The notes under the pieces: generated by a model
What the model was told of the DNA's origin: nothing
The model's database searches: none
Seen by the model: only the letters and a program-made list of their open reading frames with translations
Source of the DNA: an uncultured Clostridia bacterium
GTDB taxonomy: Bacteria > Bacillota > Clostridia > TANB77 > CAG-508
Direction of reading: 5' to 3'
Assembly (NCBI GenBank): GCA_944390975.1
Contig: CALXRX010000009.1
Span: 1 to 63,891 of the forward strand
DNA: 63,891 nucleotides
Program-made: the position numbers and the translations under genes
Shown: piece after piece, positions 37,948 to 47,492 of the stretch
Numbering within the stretch: the first letter of the stretch is position 1
How the letters are laid out: every line of letters begins with the position of its first letter

Positions 37948-38030
37948 AATTTCCTCCTAATTTAATTCATAATTTTCTAGTTTAGTATATCATAAAAGAC
38001 TTATTCCTACAAATATTTTAAATATTTTTT

Positions 38031-38066
38031 AAAAGACTCTGTATAATTTTTATACAAAGTCTTTTA
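38031..38066 (-). terminator. Terminator of thrS
   Basis: AAAAGACT...TGTATAA arms with one mismatch, T-rich on the minus strand. Confidence 0.8.
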
Positions 38067-38071
38067 AAGTA

Positions 38072-39982
38072 TTATTTTTCGCGGTTTTTAATTTCTTTTT
38101 CTACTTTTTCAATAAATTGTTCAAATTTAATGGCTCCAATATCTCCATCTTTTCTTGAACGAACTCCTACTGTATTTTCCTCTTTTTCTTTTTGTCCTAT
38201 TATAAGCATATATGGAACTTTTTCAAGTTGTGCTTCTCTTATTTTATATCCAATTTTTTCATTTCTTGAATCTAATTCAACTCTTATTTCTCTTTTTTCT
38301 AACTCTTCTTTTACTTTAGTTGCATAATCTATTTGTTCATCTGTTATAGTTAATACTTTTACTTGCACTGGTGCAAGCCATGTTGGAAATGCTCCTGCAA
38401 AATGTTCTGTTATAATTCCAATGAATCTTTCGATGCTTCCAAAAATAACTCTGTGTAGCATTACTGGCCTATGTTTTTCCCCATCTTCTCCTATATAATT
38501 TAAATCAAATCTTTCTGGCATTTGGAAATCTAATTGTATTGTTCCACATTGCCATTCTCTTTTTAAACAATCTTTAATATGGAAATCTATTTTTGGTCCG
38601 TAAAATGCTCCATCTCCTTCATTTAGTTCATATTCTCTTCCTAATTTATTAAGCACTCTTTTTAAAGCTCCTTCTGCTAGTTCCCAAAGTTCATCAGATC
38701 CCATTGAGTCTTCTGGTCTTGTTGATAATTCTATAGAATACTCAAATCCAAATAAGCTATACACTTCATCAACTAATTTAATAACTCCTTCAATTTCCTC
38801 TTCTATTTGCTCTGGTGTACAAAATATGTGTGCATCATCTTGTGTAAAACATCTAACTCTAAATAGTCCATTTAATTGTCCTGATTTTTCATGCCTATGA
38901 ACTAATCCTAACTCCCCTGCTCTAATTGGTAATTCTTTATATGAATGCATTTTGTTTTTATATACAATCATTCCTCCAGGACAGTTCATTGGTTTTATTC
39001 CATAATCAACATCATCTATTTTTGTTGTATACATGTTTTCTTTGTAATGCTCCCAATGTCCTGACCTATGCCATAATTCTTCATTTAGTATAACTGGTGT
39101 TTTTATTTCTACATACCCATTTTTTTTGTGTATTTTTCTCCAATAATCTTCTAATACATTTCTAAGTTCCATACCTTTTGGTAGAAAGAATGGGAAACCT
39201 GGACCTTCTGGTGATATCATAAATAACTCTAGTTCTTTACCTAGCTTTTTATGATCTCTTTTTTTAGCTTCTTCTAATAAATTTATATATTCATCTAGCA
39301 TACTTGCTTTAGGAAAAGATATTGCATAAATTCTTTGTAACATTTTATTACTTTCATTTCCTCTCCAATATGCACCTGATGATGAAAGTATTTTTATGGA
39401 TTTTATTTTCCCTGTACTCATTAAATGTGGTCCTGCACAAAGGTCTGTAAATTCTCCTTGTTTATAAAATGATATCTCTTCATTTTCTGGTAAATCTTCT
39501 ATAAGTTCTACTTTATACTCCTCATTTTTTTGTTTCATTAACTCTATTGCTTCTTTTCTAGGTAGTGTAAACCTTTCTATAGGTAAATCTTCTTTAATTA
39601 TCTTTTTCATTTCTATTTCTATATTTTTTTTGTCTTCATCTGTGAATGGTTTTTCTACATCAAAGTCATAATAAAAACCCTCATCTATTGCTGGTCCTAT
39701 TGCAAGTTTAACTTCTGGAAATAATCTTTTAACTGCTTGTGCCATAATATGTGAAGTTGTATGCCAATAAGCTTTTTTTCCATTTAAATCATTTTCAAAT
39801 GTTAATATATTTACATTTGAATCTTCTTCTAATATATATCTTAAATCTTTTACTTCTCCATTTACTTCTGCAGCTGTTGCTACCCTTGCTAATCCTTCAC
39901 TAATTTGTTTTGCAAGTTCTAATATTGAAATTCCTTTTTCTACTTCTTTAATTGCTCCATCTTTTAAACTTATTTTTATCAT
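38072..39982 (-). CDS. thrS: Threonine--tRNA ligase
   Basis: A 636-aa class II synthetase. TGS domain (1-60), editing domain with HTTSHIMAQAVKRLFP (His-rich) and CAGPHLMSTG, catalytic core with MNCPGGMIVYK, RVRCFTQDDAHIFC and VMLHRVIFGSIERFIGI, and the anticodon-binding domain. It is preceded by a T-box leader, so uncharged tRNA-Thr should induce it. Confidence 0.97.
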   Translation of the reverse strand: MIKISLKDGAIKEVEKGISILELAKQISEGLARVATAAEVNGEVKDLRYILEEDSNVNILTFENDLNGKKAYWHTTSHIMAQAVKRLFPEVKLAIGPAIDEGFYYDFDVEKPFTDEDKKNIEIEMKKIIKEDLPIERFTLPRKEAIELMKQKNEEYKVELIEDLPENEEISFYKQGEFTDLCAGPHLMSTGKIKSIKILSSSGAYWRGNESNKMLQRIYAISFPKASMLDEYINLLEEAKKRDHKKLGKELELFMISPEGPGFPFFLPKGMELRNVLEDYWRKIHKKNGYVEIKTPVILNEELWHRSGHWEHYKENMYTTKIDDVDYGIKPMNCPGGMIVYKNKMHSYKELPIRAGELGLVHRHEKSGQLNGLFRVRCFTQDDAHIFCTPEQIEEEIEGVIKLVDEVYSLFGFEYSIELSTRPEDSMGSDELWELAEGALKRVLNKLGREYELNEGDGAFYGPKIDFHIKDCLKREWQCGTIQLDFQMPERFDLNYIGEDGEKHRPVMLHRVIFGSIERFIGIITEHFAGAFPTWLAPVQVKVLTITDEQIDYATKVKEELEKREIRVELDSRNEKIGYKIREAQLEKVPYMLIIGQKEKEENTVGVRSRKDGDIGAIKFEQFIEKVEKEIKNREK

Positions 39983-40035
39983 ATTACATTCCTCCTATTA
40001 TTTTTAATTTTCTATAAAATTTAAATTATATAAAA

Positions 40036-40250
40036 TACACCCCTACAAGAAATTGATTCTTGTAGGGGTGCTATATTTACACGGTTCCACCCTATTTTTT
40101 ACTTTATTTATGATTATAACGTTATCAACGTCTAGCTTTTACTAGAAACATTGCAAGGTAGTTTTTCAAATATGTTTTCTTGTAATGGTTTTCAGCCTAT
40201 GACCATTGCTCTCTTTTAGTAACCTATATTTTACTTTGTCTTGCTTATCG
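40036..40250 (-). promoter_or_regulatory. T-box leader of thrS
   Basis: Contains the T-box AGGGTGGAACCGTGT (rc of 40079-40093). The terminator GCACCCCTACAAGAA and complement (40038-40070) is followed by a T-rich tract. Stem I lies at about 40140-40230, with an ACC (Thr) triplet in a plausible specifier loop (ACTACCTTGC). Confidence 0.9.
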
Positions 40251-40347
40251 TTTTTATATATTACATAATATATAATACAATCTTTTTATCTTTTTGTCAA
40301 CATTTTTTACTAAACTTTAACCCTATTTTTATTAGTTTGCTTAAATC

Positions 40348-40533
40348 CTATATATTATCTAATTCTTGTTGTAGTTTATATACATTTTGTTCTAATGTGT
40401 TAATTGTTTCTTGTTTTTCAAAACTGTGTACAAAATATCCTACAATAAAGCCTAATATAAAAATTCCTACAACTAAAAGAACACTCTTTATCCATTGTTC
40501 CTTTTGATACATTTCTTTATCATATATTTTCAT
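40348..40533 (-). CDS. Small membrane protein with coiled-coil tail (61 aa)
   Basis: One membrane helix (about 17-36, VLLVVGIFILGFIVGYFV) followed by a heptad-like helix LEQNVYKLQQELDN. An AAGGAAAG site precedes the ATG, 15 bp after pgi. Unknown function; similar small proteins often go unannotated. Confidence 0.6.
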   Translation of the reverse strand: MKIYDKEMYQKEQWIKSVLLVVGIFILGFIVGYFVHSFEKQETINTLEQNVYKLQQELDNI

Positions 40534-40548
40534 TAGCTTTCCTTCTTT

Positions 40549-41856
40549 CTATTTATTTTCATATCCAGGTTTTCCAAGTAGCCTAAACATATTCTTTTTG
40601 TATTCTTCTACTCCTGGTTGATTAAATGGATTTACTCCTAATATGTTTCCAGAAACAGCACAAGCTAGTTCAAAGAAATATATTAAATGCCCTATAGTTT
40701 GCTCATCAAGTTTTTCCATACTTATTATAATATTAGGTACTCCTCCTGCTACATGTGCTTCTACTGTTCCTTCCATTGCTTTTTTATTAACATAGCTTAA
40801 GTTCTTTCCTGCTACAAAATTCATTCCATCTAAATTGTCTTCATCTAATTTTATTGTTATATCACTATTTGGCTCTTGTATTGTGATTACAGTTTCAAAT
40901 ATATTTCTTTGTCCTTGTTGGATATATTGTCCCATAGAATGTAAATCTGTAGTGAAATCTACTCCTGCTGGAAATATTCCTTTTTGCTCTTTTCCTTCAC
41001 TTTCTCCATATAGTTGTTTCCACCATTCAGTAAAATAATGCATTTTCGGCTCATAATTTGCTAATATTTCTATATCTTTATTTTTTTTATACAATATATT
41101 TCTTACTACTGCATATTTATAACATTCATTGTATTTTAAATTAGTATCTAAATATTTTTCTTGTGCAATTCTTGCTCCTAACATTAGTTCATCTATATTA
41201 ATTCCAGCTACGGCAATAGGTAATAACCCAACAGCTGTTAAAACCGAGTATCTTCCGCCAATATTATCTGGTATAATGAAACATTCATACCCTTCTTCTG
41301 TTGCTAATTTTTTTAATGCTCCTTTTTCTTTATCTGTTGTACAAAATATTCTTTTTCTTGCTTCTTCTACTCCATATTTGTTTTCTAAAAATTCTCTAAA
41401 TATTCTAAATGCAATTGCAGGCTCTGTTGTAGTTCCAGATTTAGATATAACATTAATAGATATATCTTTATCTCCTATTACATCAATTAAGTCATTTATA
41501 TATTCTGGACTTAAATTATTTCCAGCATATAATATTTGTGGTGTATCATTTTTCTTATAATTATAAAATGTGTGTGTTAATGCTTCAATTACTGCTCTTG
41601 CACCTAAATATGAGCCTCCTATCCCAATACATAAAAATACTTCTGAATTACTTTTTATTTTTTCTGCAACCTTTTTTATTCTTTCAAACTCTTCTTTATT
41701 ATAATTTGTTGGTAAATTAAGCCATCCTAAATATTCACTTTCTTCATCTGCATTTCTATGTATAATTTCATGTATTCTTTTTATATCATTTTCGTATTCT
41801 ATAATATCTTCTAATTTAACATTTGTATTATTAAAATCTAGTTTTATATTTGCCAT
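40549..41856 (-). CDS. pgi: Glucose-6-phosphate isomerase
   Basis: A 435-aa glycolytic enzyme interconverting glucose 6-phosphate and fructose 6-phosphate. Motifs: [46 protein letters not shown] with catalytic Glu/Arg, and [17 protein letters not shown]. Short Firmicute-type length. Confidence 0.97.
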   Translation of the reverse strand: MANIKLDFNNTNVKLEDIIEYENDIKRIHEIIHRNADEESEYLGWLNLPTNYNKEEFERIKKVAEKIKSNSEVFLCIGIGGSYLGARAVIEALTHTFYNYKKNDTPQILYAGNNLSPEYINDLIDVIGDKDISINVISKSGTTTEPAIAFRIFREFLENKYGVEEARKRIFCTTDKEKGALKKLATEEGYECFIIPDNIGGRYSVLTAVGLLPIAVAGINIDELMLGARIAQEKYLDTNLKYNECYKYAVVRNILYKKNKDIEILANYEPKMHYFTEWWKQLYGESEGKEQKGIFPAGVDFTTDLHSMGQYIQQGQRNIFETVITIQEPNSDITIKLDEDNLDGMNFVAGKNLSYVNKKAMEGTVEAHVAGGVPNIIISMEKLDEQTIGHLIYFFELACAVSGNILGVNPFNQPGVEEYKKNMFRLLGKPGYENK

Positions 41857-42036
41857 AAATTTAAACTTCCTTTCCTTTTGTATTATATGTATATTCTATA
41901 ATAAGTATTTTTGTAATGCAATAATTATTTTAAAAAAATATATTCCATTTTTTATTTTTTTCACATATAATGTATGATAATAAAATATATAATTATATAC
42001 TTTATTTTTATATAATGCTTTTAGGAGCTGATTAAA
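41857..42036. other. Divergent intergenic region pgi/dapA
   Basis: Very AT-rich. It should hold promoters for both directions; no riboswitch-like structure is seen. AGGAGCTG precedes dapA. Confidence 0.4.
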
Positions 42037-42921
42037 ATGAAAAACTTATTGTTTAAAGGTTGTGCAACTGCAATCGCAACTCCTTTTACAAAAACAGGAG
42101 TTAATTTTGATGAATTTGGAAAGTTAATTGACTTTCAAATTTCTGAAGGTATTGATGCATTAGTAGTTTGTGGAACAACAGGCGAATCTGCAACAATGAC
42201 TGAAGATGAAAGAAAGGAGACTATGAAATATGCTATTGATAAAGTAGCAAAAAGAGTTCCTGTAATATTAGGAACTGGTAGTAATTGTACTAAAAGTGCT
42301 ATAGAACTTACTAAATATGCTCAATCAATAGGGGCTGATGGTGCTTTAGTGGTTACTCCATTTTATAATAAAACCACACAAGATGGACTTGTTAAACATT
42401 ATGAAGCTATTGCAAATTCTACAAATTTACCTATTATTGTATATAGTGTTCCTAGTAGAACTGGTGTTAATGTTACACCTAATACTTGTTTAGAATTATC
42501 AAAAATACCTAATATAGTTGGTATTAAAGAAGCAAGTGGAAATTTATCTCAAATTGCTGAAATAGCATCCTTATGTGGAGATAATTTACATATTTATAGT
42601 GGCAATGATGACCAAGTTCTTCCAACTTTATCATTAGGTGGAAAAGGGGTTATTTCTGTTATTTCAAATATTGCACCCAAAAAATTTACTACTATGGTTC
42701 ATGATTTCTTTAGTGGAAATATAGAAAATGCTACTAGAATACAATTAGATAGTATAGAATTAATTAAAGCTTTATTTATTGAAGTTAACCCTATACCTGT
42801 AAAAGCTGCTCTAAATATGCTCGGATATGATTTTGGTATTCCAAGATTGCCTTTAATAGAATTGTCTGATAAAAATAAAATAATTCTAAAAAAAGCTTTA
42901 CAAAACTATAATTTATTGTAA
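42037..42921 (+). CDS. dapA: 4-hydroxy-tetrahydrodipicolinate synthase
   Basis: A 294-aa class I aldolase, first committed step of lysine/diaminopimelate synthesis. VVCGTTGESATMTEDE, VTPFYNKTTQDGLVKHYEAI and the Schiff-base Lys in GIKEASGN are visible. Also feeds dipicolinate for spores. First of a dapA-HD-dapB run on the plus strand. Confidence 0.96.
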   Translation: MKNLLFKGCATAIATPFTKTGVNFDEFGKLIDFQISEGIDALVVCGTTGESATMTEDERKETMKYAIDKVAKRVPVILGTGSNCTKSAIELTKYAQSIGADGALVVTPFYNKTTQDGLVKHYEAIANSTNLPIIVYSVPSRTGVNVTPNTCLELSKIPNIVGIKEASGNLSQIAEIASLCGDNLHIYSGNDDQVLPTLSLGGKGVISVISNIAPKKFTTMVHDFFSGNIENATRIQLDSIELIKALFIEVNPIPVKAALNMLGYDFGIPRLPLIELSDKNKIILKKALQNYNLL

Positions 42922-43018
42922 TTATTAATTTTTTATGAAATTATACACATATTATATAATATATGTTATAATTAATTTTAGAGATATTTATGAAAATTAG
43001 GGGTTGAATTATATATTT

Positions 43019-43564
43019 ATGTTAGAAACAAAAGAATTTACTGGTTATAACATTTGTGACAAAAGAGAGTTTGAATTAATTATTAATGATTTAGTAAATA
43101 ATGAAACTGTTCAAAAAATGAAAAATTATAAACAACATTATGATACAAGTTGTTTTGACCATTGTAAAATGGTTGCATATTATAGTTATTTATTGTGTAA
43201 AAAATATAATTTAGATTATAAATCTGCTACTAGGGCTGCAATGTTACATGATTTATTTTTATATAACTGGAGAACTAGAGAAAATGGTAGAAAAGGTTTA
43301 CATGCTTTTACACATCCCAAAACAGCTTTAGAAAATGCATCTAAATTATTTGATTTAAATGATAAAGAATGTGATATAATTTTAAAACACATGTGGCCTC
43401 TTACGATTAAGCTTCCAAAGTACAAAGAAAGTTATATTATTACATTTGTAGATAAATATTGTGCTTTACAAGAAAGTTTAAAGGCGTATAAATCTAAGAA
43501 AAAATTACAAATTGCATACAGATATGCATATGTATTTTTAAGCATGTTAGTTATTTTAAGATAA
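43019..43564 (+). CDS. HD domain phosphohydrolase
   Basis: A 181-aa HD-fold protein: H in FDHCKMVAYYSY, the HD pair in AAMLHDLFLYNW, HAFTHP, HMWPLT and the distal D in TFVDKYCA. It sits between dapA and dapB. A TTG at 43004 is in frame but has no room for a ribosome site, so the ATG at 43019 is preferred. The short ATG AAA ATT AGG GGT TGA just upstream might act as a coupling leader. Substrate unknown. Confidence 0.85.
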   Translation: MLETKEFTGYNICDKREFELIINDLVNNETVQKMKNYKQHYDTSCFDHCKMVAYYSYLLCKKYNLDYKSATRAAMLHDLFLYNWRTRENGRKGLHAFTHPKTALENASKLFDLNDKECDIILKHMWPLTIKLPKYKESYIITFVDKYCALQESLKAYKSKKKLQIAYRYAYVFLSMLVILR

Positions 43565-43569
43565 AAATA

Positions 43570-43593
43570 CAGGGTAGATAAAATTCTACCCTA
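43570..43593 (+). terminator. Hairpin between the HD gene and dapB
   Basis: AGGGTAGA/TCTACCCT with a 6-nt loop; weak T tract, so partial termination at most. Confidence 0.5.
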
Positions 43594-43624
43594 TTAAATT
43601 TTAAAGAAATGAGGTAATTATATA

Positions 43625-44371
43625 ATGATAAAAGTTTTAATTAATGGTTGTAATGGAAGAATGGGACAAGTTTTAGTAAAAGAAATTGATAATTTTGAAA
43701 ATTTGTTATTAATAGGTGGTTTTGATATAAATGATAATGGTCTTAATACTTTTCCTGTTTATTCTAATATAAATGATATAAAAGAAAAACCTGATGTTAT
43801 TGTTGATTTTAGTATTCCTGTTGCTAGTTTAAGTATGTTAAAATATGCTGTTAATTCAAAAACAGCAATGGTTATTGCTACCACTGGTTTTTCAAAAGAA
43901 GAATTAGAAATTATTAAAGAAGCTTCAAAAACAATTCCTATTTTTAAGTCTTCTAATATGTCTTTTGATATTAACTTAATGAAGAAAATTGTTGCAGAAG
44001 TTGCTCTTGCTTTAAAGGGTAATGATATTGAAATAGTTGAAACTCATCATAATAAAAAAATTGATGCTCCTAGCGGTACAGCCATTTCTCTTGCAGATAG
44101 CATTAATGAAGCCTTGGGAAATACAATGAACTATGTATATAATCGTCATGATATACATGAAAAAAGAAATCCAAATGAAATAGGTTTTTCTTCAATTAGA
44201 GGTGGTAATATTGTTGGTGAACATTGTGTTCAATTTTTTGGAGCACATGAAACTTTTGAAATAAAGCATACTTCTTATTCAAGAGATATTTTTGCAGAAG
44301 GTGCTTTAAAAGCTTGTGAGTTTATTTTTAACAAGGCTCCTGGTTTATACAATATGGATAATATGGTTTAA
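43625..44371 (+). CDS. dapB: 4-hydroxy-tetrahydrodipicolinate reductase
   Basis: A 248-aa NAD(P)H-dependent reductase of the lysine pathway. Rossmann start INGCNGRMGQ, catalytic ETHHNKKIDAPSGTA and SIRGGNIVGEH are present. GAGG site upstream. Confidence 0.96.
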   Translation: MIKVLINGCNGRMGQVLVKEIDNFENLLLIGGFDINDNGLNTFPVYSNINDIKEKPDVIVDFSIPVASLSMLKYAVNSKTAMVIATTGFSKEELEIIKEASKTIPIFKSSNMSFDINLMKKIVAEVALALKGNDIEIVETHHNKKIDAPSGTAISLADSINEALGNTMNYVYNRHDIHEKRNPNEIGFSSIRGGNIVGEHCVQFFGAHETFEIKHTSYSRDIFAEGALKACEFIFNKAPGLYNMDNMV

Positions 44372-44380
44372 AAGGCAAAT

Positions 44381-44416
44381 AAAGAAATGTTATATAGAAA
44401 AGTATAACATTTCTTT
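44381..44416. terminator. Bidirectional terminator dapB / DUF4363
   Basis: AAAGAAATGTTATA pairs with TATAACATTTCTTT between convergent genes, flanked by A and T tracts. Confidence 0.9.
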
Positions 44417-44420
44417 ATTT

Positions 44421-44810
44421 TTAAAATATATTATCCCAACTAATCATTTCTCTTTCATGAATATGGTCTAAAATATAAATACATTTATCTATTTGCTCTA
44501 TACTTTGTGAATATTCCTCTACTTCTACATAACTTTTTATTGAAGTTAAAGAAGTTTTTACTTTTTCTAATTCATCATGCTCTATATAAAATGCCATCTT
44601 ATCATCTAATTCCTCCCACTTTTCATAAACTTCATTTGTTTTGCTTATTATTTGTTCTTTATTGTTTTGGTCTTCTAATATATCTTTTCTTAGTATTTCT
44701 AATTTTTGGGAAACTATATCTACAGTATTATCTGTATTTTTTTGTGTTATATAATTTAATGTAAATATACTTATTAATATAATTATACTAATTATAATTT
44801 CTTTATACAT
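44421..44810 (-). CDS. DUF4363 protein
   Basis: A 129-aa protein with an N-terminal helix (4-20) and an amphipathic helical region containing WEELDDKMAFYIEHDELEKV, the DUF4363 pattern. The start at 44810 is set by AAAGGAA; an upstream in-frame ATG at 44855 lacks a site. It overlaps the DUF421 gene by 8 bp; the pair is typical of spore formers. Confidence 0.88.
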   Translation of the reverse strand: MYKEIIISIIILISIFTLNYITQKNTDNTVDIVSQKLEILRKDILEDQNNKEQIISKTNEVYEKWEELDDKMAFYIEHDELEKVKTSLTSIKSYVEVEEYSQSIEQIDKCIYILDHIHEREMISWDNIF

Positions 44811-45486
44811 TTTTGTTCCTTTCTTTTTTTTGGCAAAATATTTGTCCTTTTCCATCTATTGTAACTACTAAAGCTTCTTCTGGTGTTATTTTAAATTTTT
44901 CTACTTGCTTTCTAAGCCATACATAATTTTTGCCAATTGCTTTTAAATTCTTGTTCATAATTTTTCCATCAACTACTAAATCATAAGGTATTCCTTCATA
45001 TTCTGGCATAATGTTAAAATCTTCTGGTATAGTAGTTCTTTTATTTGGTTTTTGTATTACTGTTACTTCACCACTTGTTTCTAATATTGCATATTCTACA
45101 TCACCTAAATTAAATACTTCTTTAGCTCTTAATCTTTCTTCTAATTCATTTATTGTGAATCTTTCTTTTATTAAAGCTTTTTCATCTATTTTTCCTCTAT
45201 ATATTAATATTCGTGGTTTACCACATATTATTTCTCTTGCTTTTATACTTTTTAAATTTATAAATGATATTATTAAATGTACAATTAATAATCCAAAAAT
45301 TGGAATTATTCCTCTTGTTATTGGTATACCTGTTTCAGTCATAGGAATTGATGCAAGATCAGCTATCATTATTGAAATTGCAAGTTCAAATGGTTGAAGT
45401 TGACCAATTTCTCTTTTTCCCATAAATCTCATTACTATTAATACAATTATGTATAAAACAATTGACCTTACAAAAGTAATTATCAT
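44803..45486 (-). CDS. DUF421 membrane protein (YetF/YcaP family)
   Basis: A 227-aa protein with three N-terminal helices (residues 4-85), a conserved MGKREIGQLQPFELAISIMIADLAS block and the cytoplasmic domain with RIPYRG-like and ALVVTIDGKGQI parts. Family role in spore or envelope physiology is not settled. Confidence 0.93.
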   Translation of the reverse strand: MIITFVRSIVLYIIVLIVMRFMGKREIGQLQPFELAISIMIADLASIPMTETGIPITRGIIPIFGLLIVHLIISFINLKSIKAREIICGKPRILIYRGKIDEKALIKERFTINELEERLRAKEVFNLGDVEYAILETSGEVTVIQKPNKRTTIPEDFNIMPEYEGIPYDLVVDGKIMNKNLKAIGKNYVWLRKQVEKFKITPEEALVVTIDGKGQIFCQKKERNKNV

Positions 45487-45643
45487 TTAAATCATCCTTT
45501 TTATTTAATTTTTACTTTTATTTTTCACATTTTTTTATTTATTATACTCTTTTTGAATAATTTTATTTTTTTCGTAAATAATAAAATCATGAACTATGAA
45601 AATATCATGATATATAATCTTTTTTAATTAGGAGGTCCTTAAT

Positions 45644-46021
45644 ATGGATAATGAAAGAAGTAATGTTCAAAGTTCAAGCGGAACCAGTACTATTGGTCAA
45701 ATTATATGGAGATTTGTAGCAGCTGCTATAGTTCTTGCAATAACAGCTTTCTTTACTCCTGGATTTACAATTAATAACATATGGTCATTAGCTCTTGCAG
45801 CAGTTGTTCTTACAGCAATTGACTATTTAATCGTTAAATTTACTGGTTTACATGCAAGTCCTTTTGGTAAAGGTTTTGTAGGCTTTATTCTTTCAGCTGT
45901 TGTTTTATATGTAACTCAATTTTTTGTTGCAGGTTATGTAATTTCTTGGGTAGCTGCAATCATTGGTGCACTTGTATATGGTGTAATTGATTACTTTATT
46001 CCAGGTGACAGCAAATTATAA
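45644..46021 (+). CDS. Phage-holin-family (YvlD-like) membrane protein
   Basis: A 125-aa protein with about four helices after a Ser-rich N-terminus. FFTPGFTINNIWSLALAAVVLTAIDYL is typical of the holin 4 superfamily/YvlD group, which despite the name is usually chromosomal. AGGAGG upstream and own terminator. Confidence 0.82.
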   Translation: MDNERSNVQSSSGTSTIGQIIWRFVAAAIVLAITAFFTPGFTINNIWSLALAAVVLTAIDYLIVKFTGLHASPFGKGFVGFILSAVVLYVTQFFVAGYVISWVAAIIGALVYGVIDYFIPGDSKL

Positions 46022-46036
46022 TAGAAGAAATAAGCA

Positions 46037-46073
46037 CAAAAAAAGAAGATAAAAATTTTATCTTCTTTTTTTG
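46037..46073 (+). terminator. Terminator after the holin-like gene
   Basis: AAAAAAGAAGATAAAA and its complement, ending in TTTTTTT. Confidence 0.9.
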
Positions 46074-46092
46074 TATAATATTTTTTTAATAT

Positions 46093-47352
46093 TTATTTTT
46101 TATTCCAGCCTTCTTTATTAGTTTGTCTTTGCCTTGCTATTGCTAAAGAATCATCTGGTACATCATCTGTTATTGTAGAGCCTGCTGCAACAAATGTATT
46201 TTTTCCTAATGTAACTGGTGCTACTAAATTTGTGTTAGATCCAATAAATGAGTGTTCTCCTATAATTGTTTTACTTTTATTAAACCCATCATAATTACAT
46301 GTAATAGTTCCACATCCAATATTACTTTTTGCTCCTATCTCACAATCTCCCATATATGATAAATGAGGAACTTTGGCACCTTCTCCTATAATTGCTTTTT
46401 TTATTTCTACAAAACTTCCAATTTTTACTTTATCAGCTAATCTACATCCTTCACGTATGTATGCATTTGGACCTATTTCACAAGCTTCTCCAATTACTAC
46501 ACCAGATTTTATTGTTGTATTTGGATGAATTATTGTGTCCATTCCTATTTCCACATCATCATATATATATGTATTATTAATATCTTCTATTGTTACTCCA
46601 TTTTTCATATGCTCTGTATTAATTCGAAGTTGTAATGCTTTTGTTAGTATTTGTAAATCCATTCTATCATTTATTCCTAAAACTTCTGCATTATCTGAAA
46701 CAACAATTGAGCCTGTTTTTAGACCTTTATCATACATTATTTTTATTACATCAGTTAAATAGTATTCATTTTGTGCGTTATCGTTTTTTAATTCTTTTAA
46801 TGCTTTTAATAGATCTTGTATATCAAAACAGTACATTCCTAAATTTACTTCTTTGATTTGTAGTTGCTCACTATTACAATCTTTATGTTCTACTATTTCT
46901 TGTATTTTTCCAGAAACATCATGAATAATTTTTCCATATGGTATTACTTGTTCATGTACCATTGTTAAAATTGTAGCACTTTCTCCTTTTTTATTTGATT
47001 GCTCTACTAAATTTTTTAAAGTTTCTGGTCTCATTATTGGGTGATCTCCGTTTAATATAAGTACTTTACCTTTTTTCCCCTCTAATAATTTTGCAGCCTG
47101 CATTACAGCATGACCTGTTCCTAGTTGTTCCTCTTGTATAGCATATTTTACACTATCTCCTAATACTTCCTCAATTTGTTCTCTTTGATACCCTACTACA
47201 GTAATTACATTTTCAATTCCTGCTTTTTTTACATTTTCAACTGATCTTCTAATAATTTCTTTTCCATAAATTTTATGTACTAATTTTGATTTTCTTGATT
47301 TCATTCTAGTGCCTTTTCCAGCTGCCATAACAATTGCTATTACTTCTTCCAT
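46093..47352 (-). CDS. glmU: Bifunctional UDP-GlcNAc pyrophosphorylase / GlcN-1-P acetyltransferase
   Basis: A 419-aa enzyme making UDP-GlcNAc for cell wall. Nucleotidyltransferase signature IVMAAGKGTRMKS at the N-terminus, then left-handed beta-helix hexapeptides and the acetyltransferase block SYMGDCEIGAKSNIGCGTIT. An upstream in-frame ATG at 47409 is rejected in favour of 47352 because of the GGAG site and family alignment. Slightly short at the C-terminus for the family (often about 455 aa). Confidence 0.95.
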   Translation of the reverse strand: MEEVIAIVMAAGKGTRMKSRKSKLVHKIYGKEIIRRSVENVKKAGIENVITVVGYQREQIEEVLGDSVKYAIQEEQLGTGHAVMQAAKLLEGKKGKVLILNGDHPIMRPETLKNLVEQSNKKGESATILTMVHEQVIPYGKIIHDVSGKIQEIVEHKDCNSEQLQIKEVNLGMYCFDIQDLLKALKELKNDNAQNEYYLTDVIKIMYDKGLKTGSIVVSDNAEVLGINDRMDLQILTKALQLRINTEHMKNGVTIEDINNTYIYDDVEIGMDTIIHPNTTIKSGVVIGEACEIGPNAYIREGCRLADKVKIGSFVEIKKAIIGEGAKVPHLSYMGDCEIGAKSNIGCGTITCNYDGFNKSKTIIGEHSFIGSNTNLVAPVTLGKNTFVAAGSTITDDVPDDSLAIARQRQTNKEGWNKK

Positions 47353-47492
47353 AATAACATTATCTCCTTTCTTATGTAAGCAATATATTTCTAAAATATA
47401 AATTCTCATATTAACACGACTTATATTTTAGCACAAAATAATATATAATGCAAATATTTACATTATATATTATTCATCATACTAAATTTATG

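Noticed and set aside
41857..42036. Lysine riboswitch before dapA
   Set aside because: Too short and AT-rich, with none of the conserved L-box stems.
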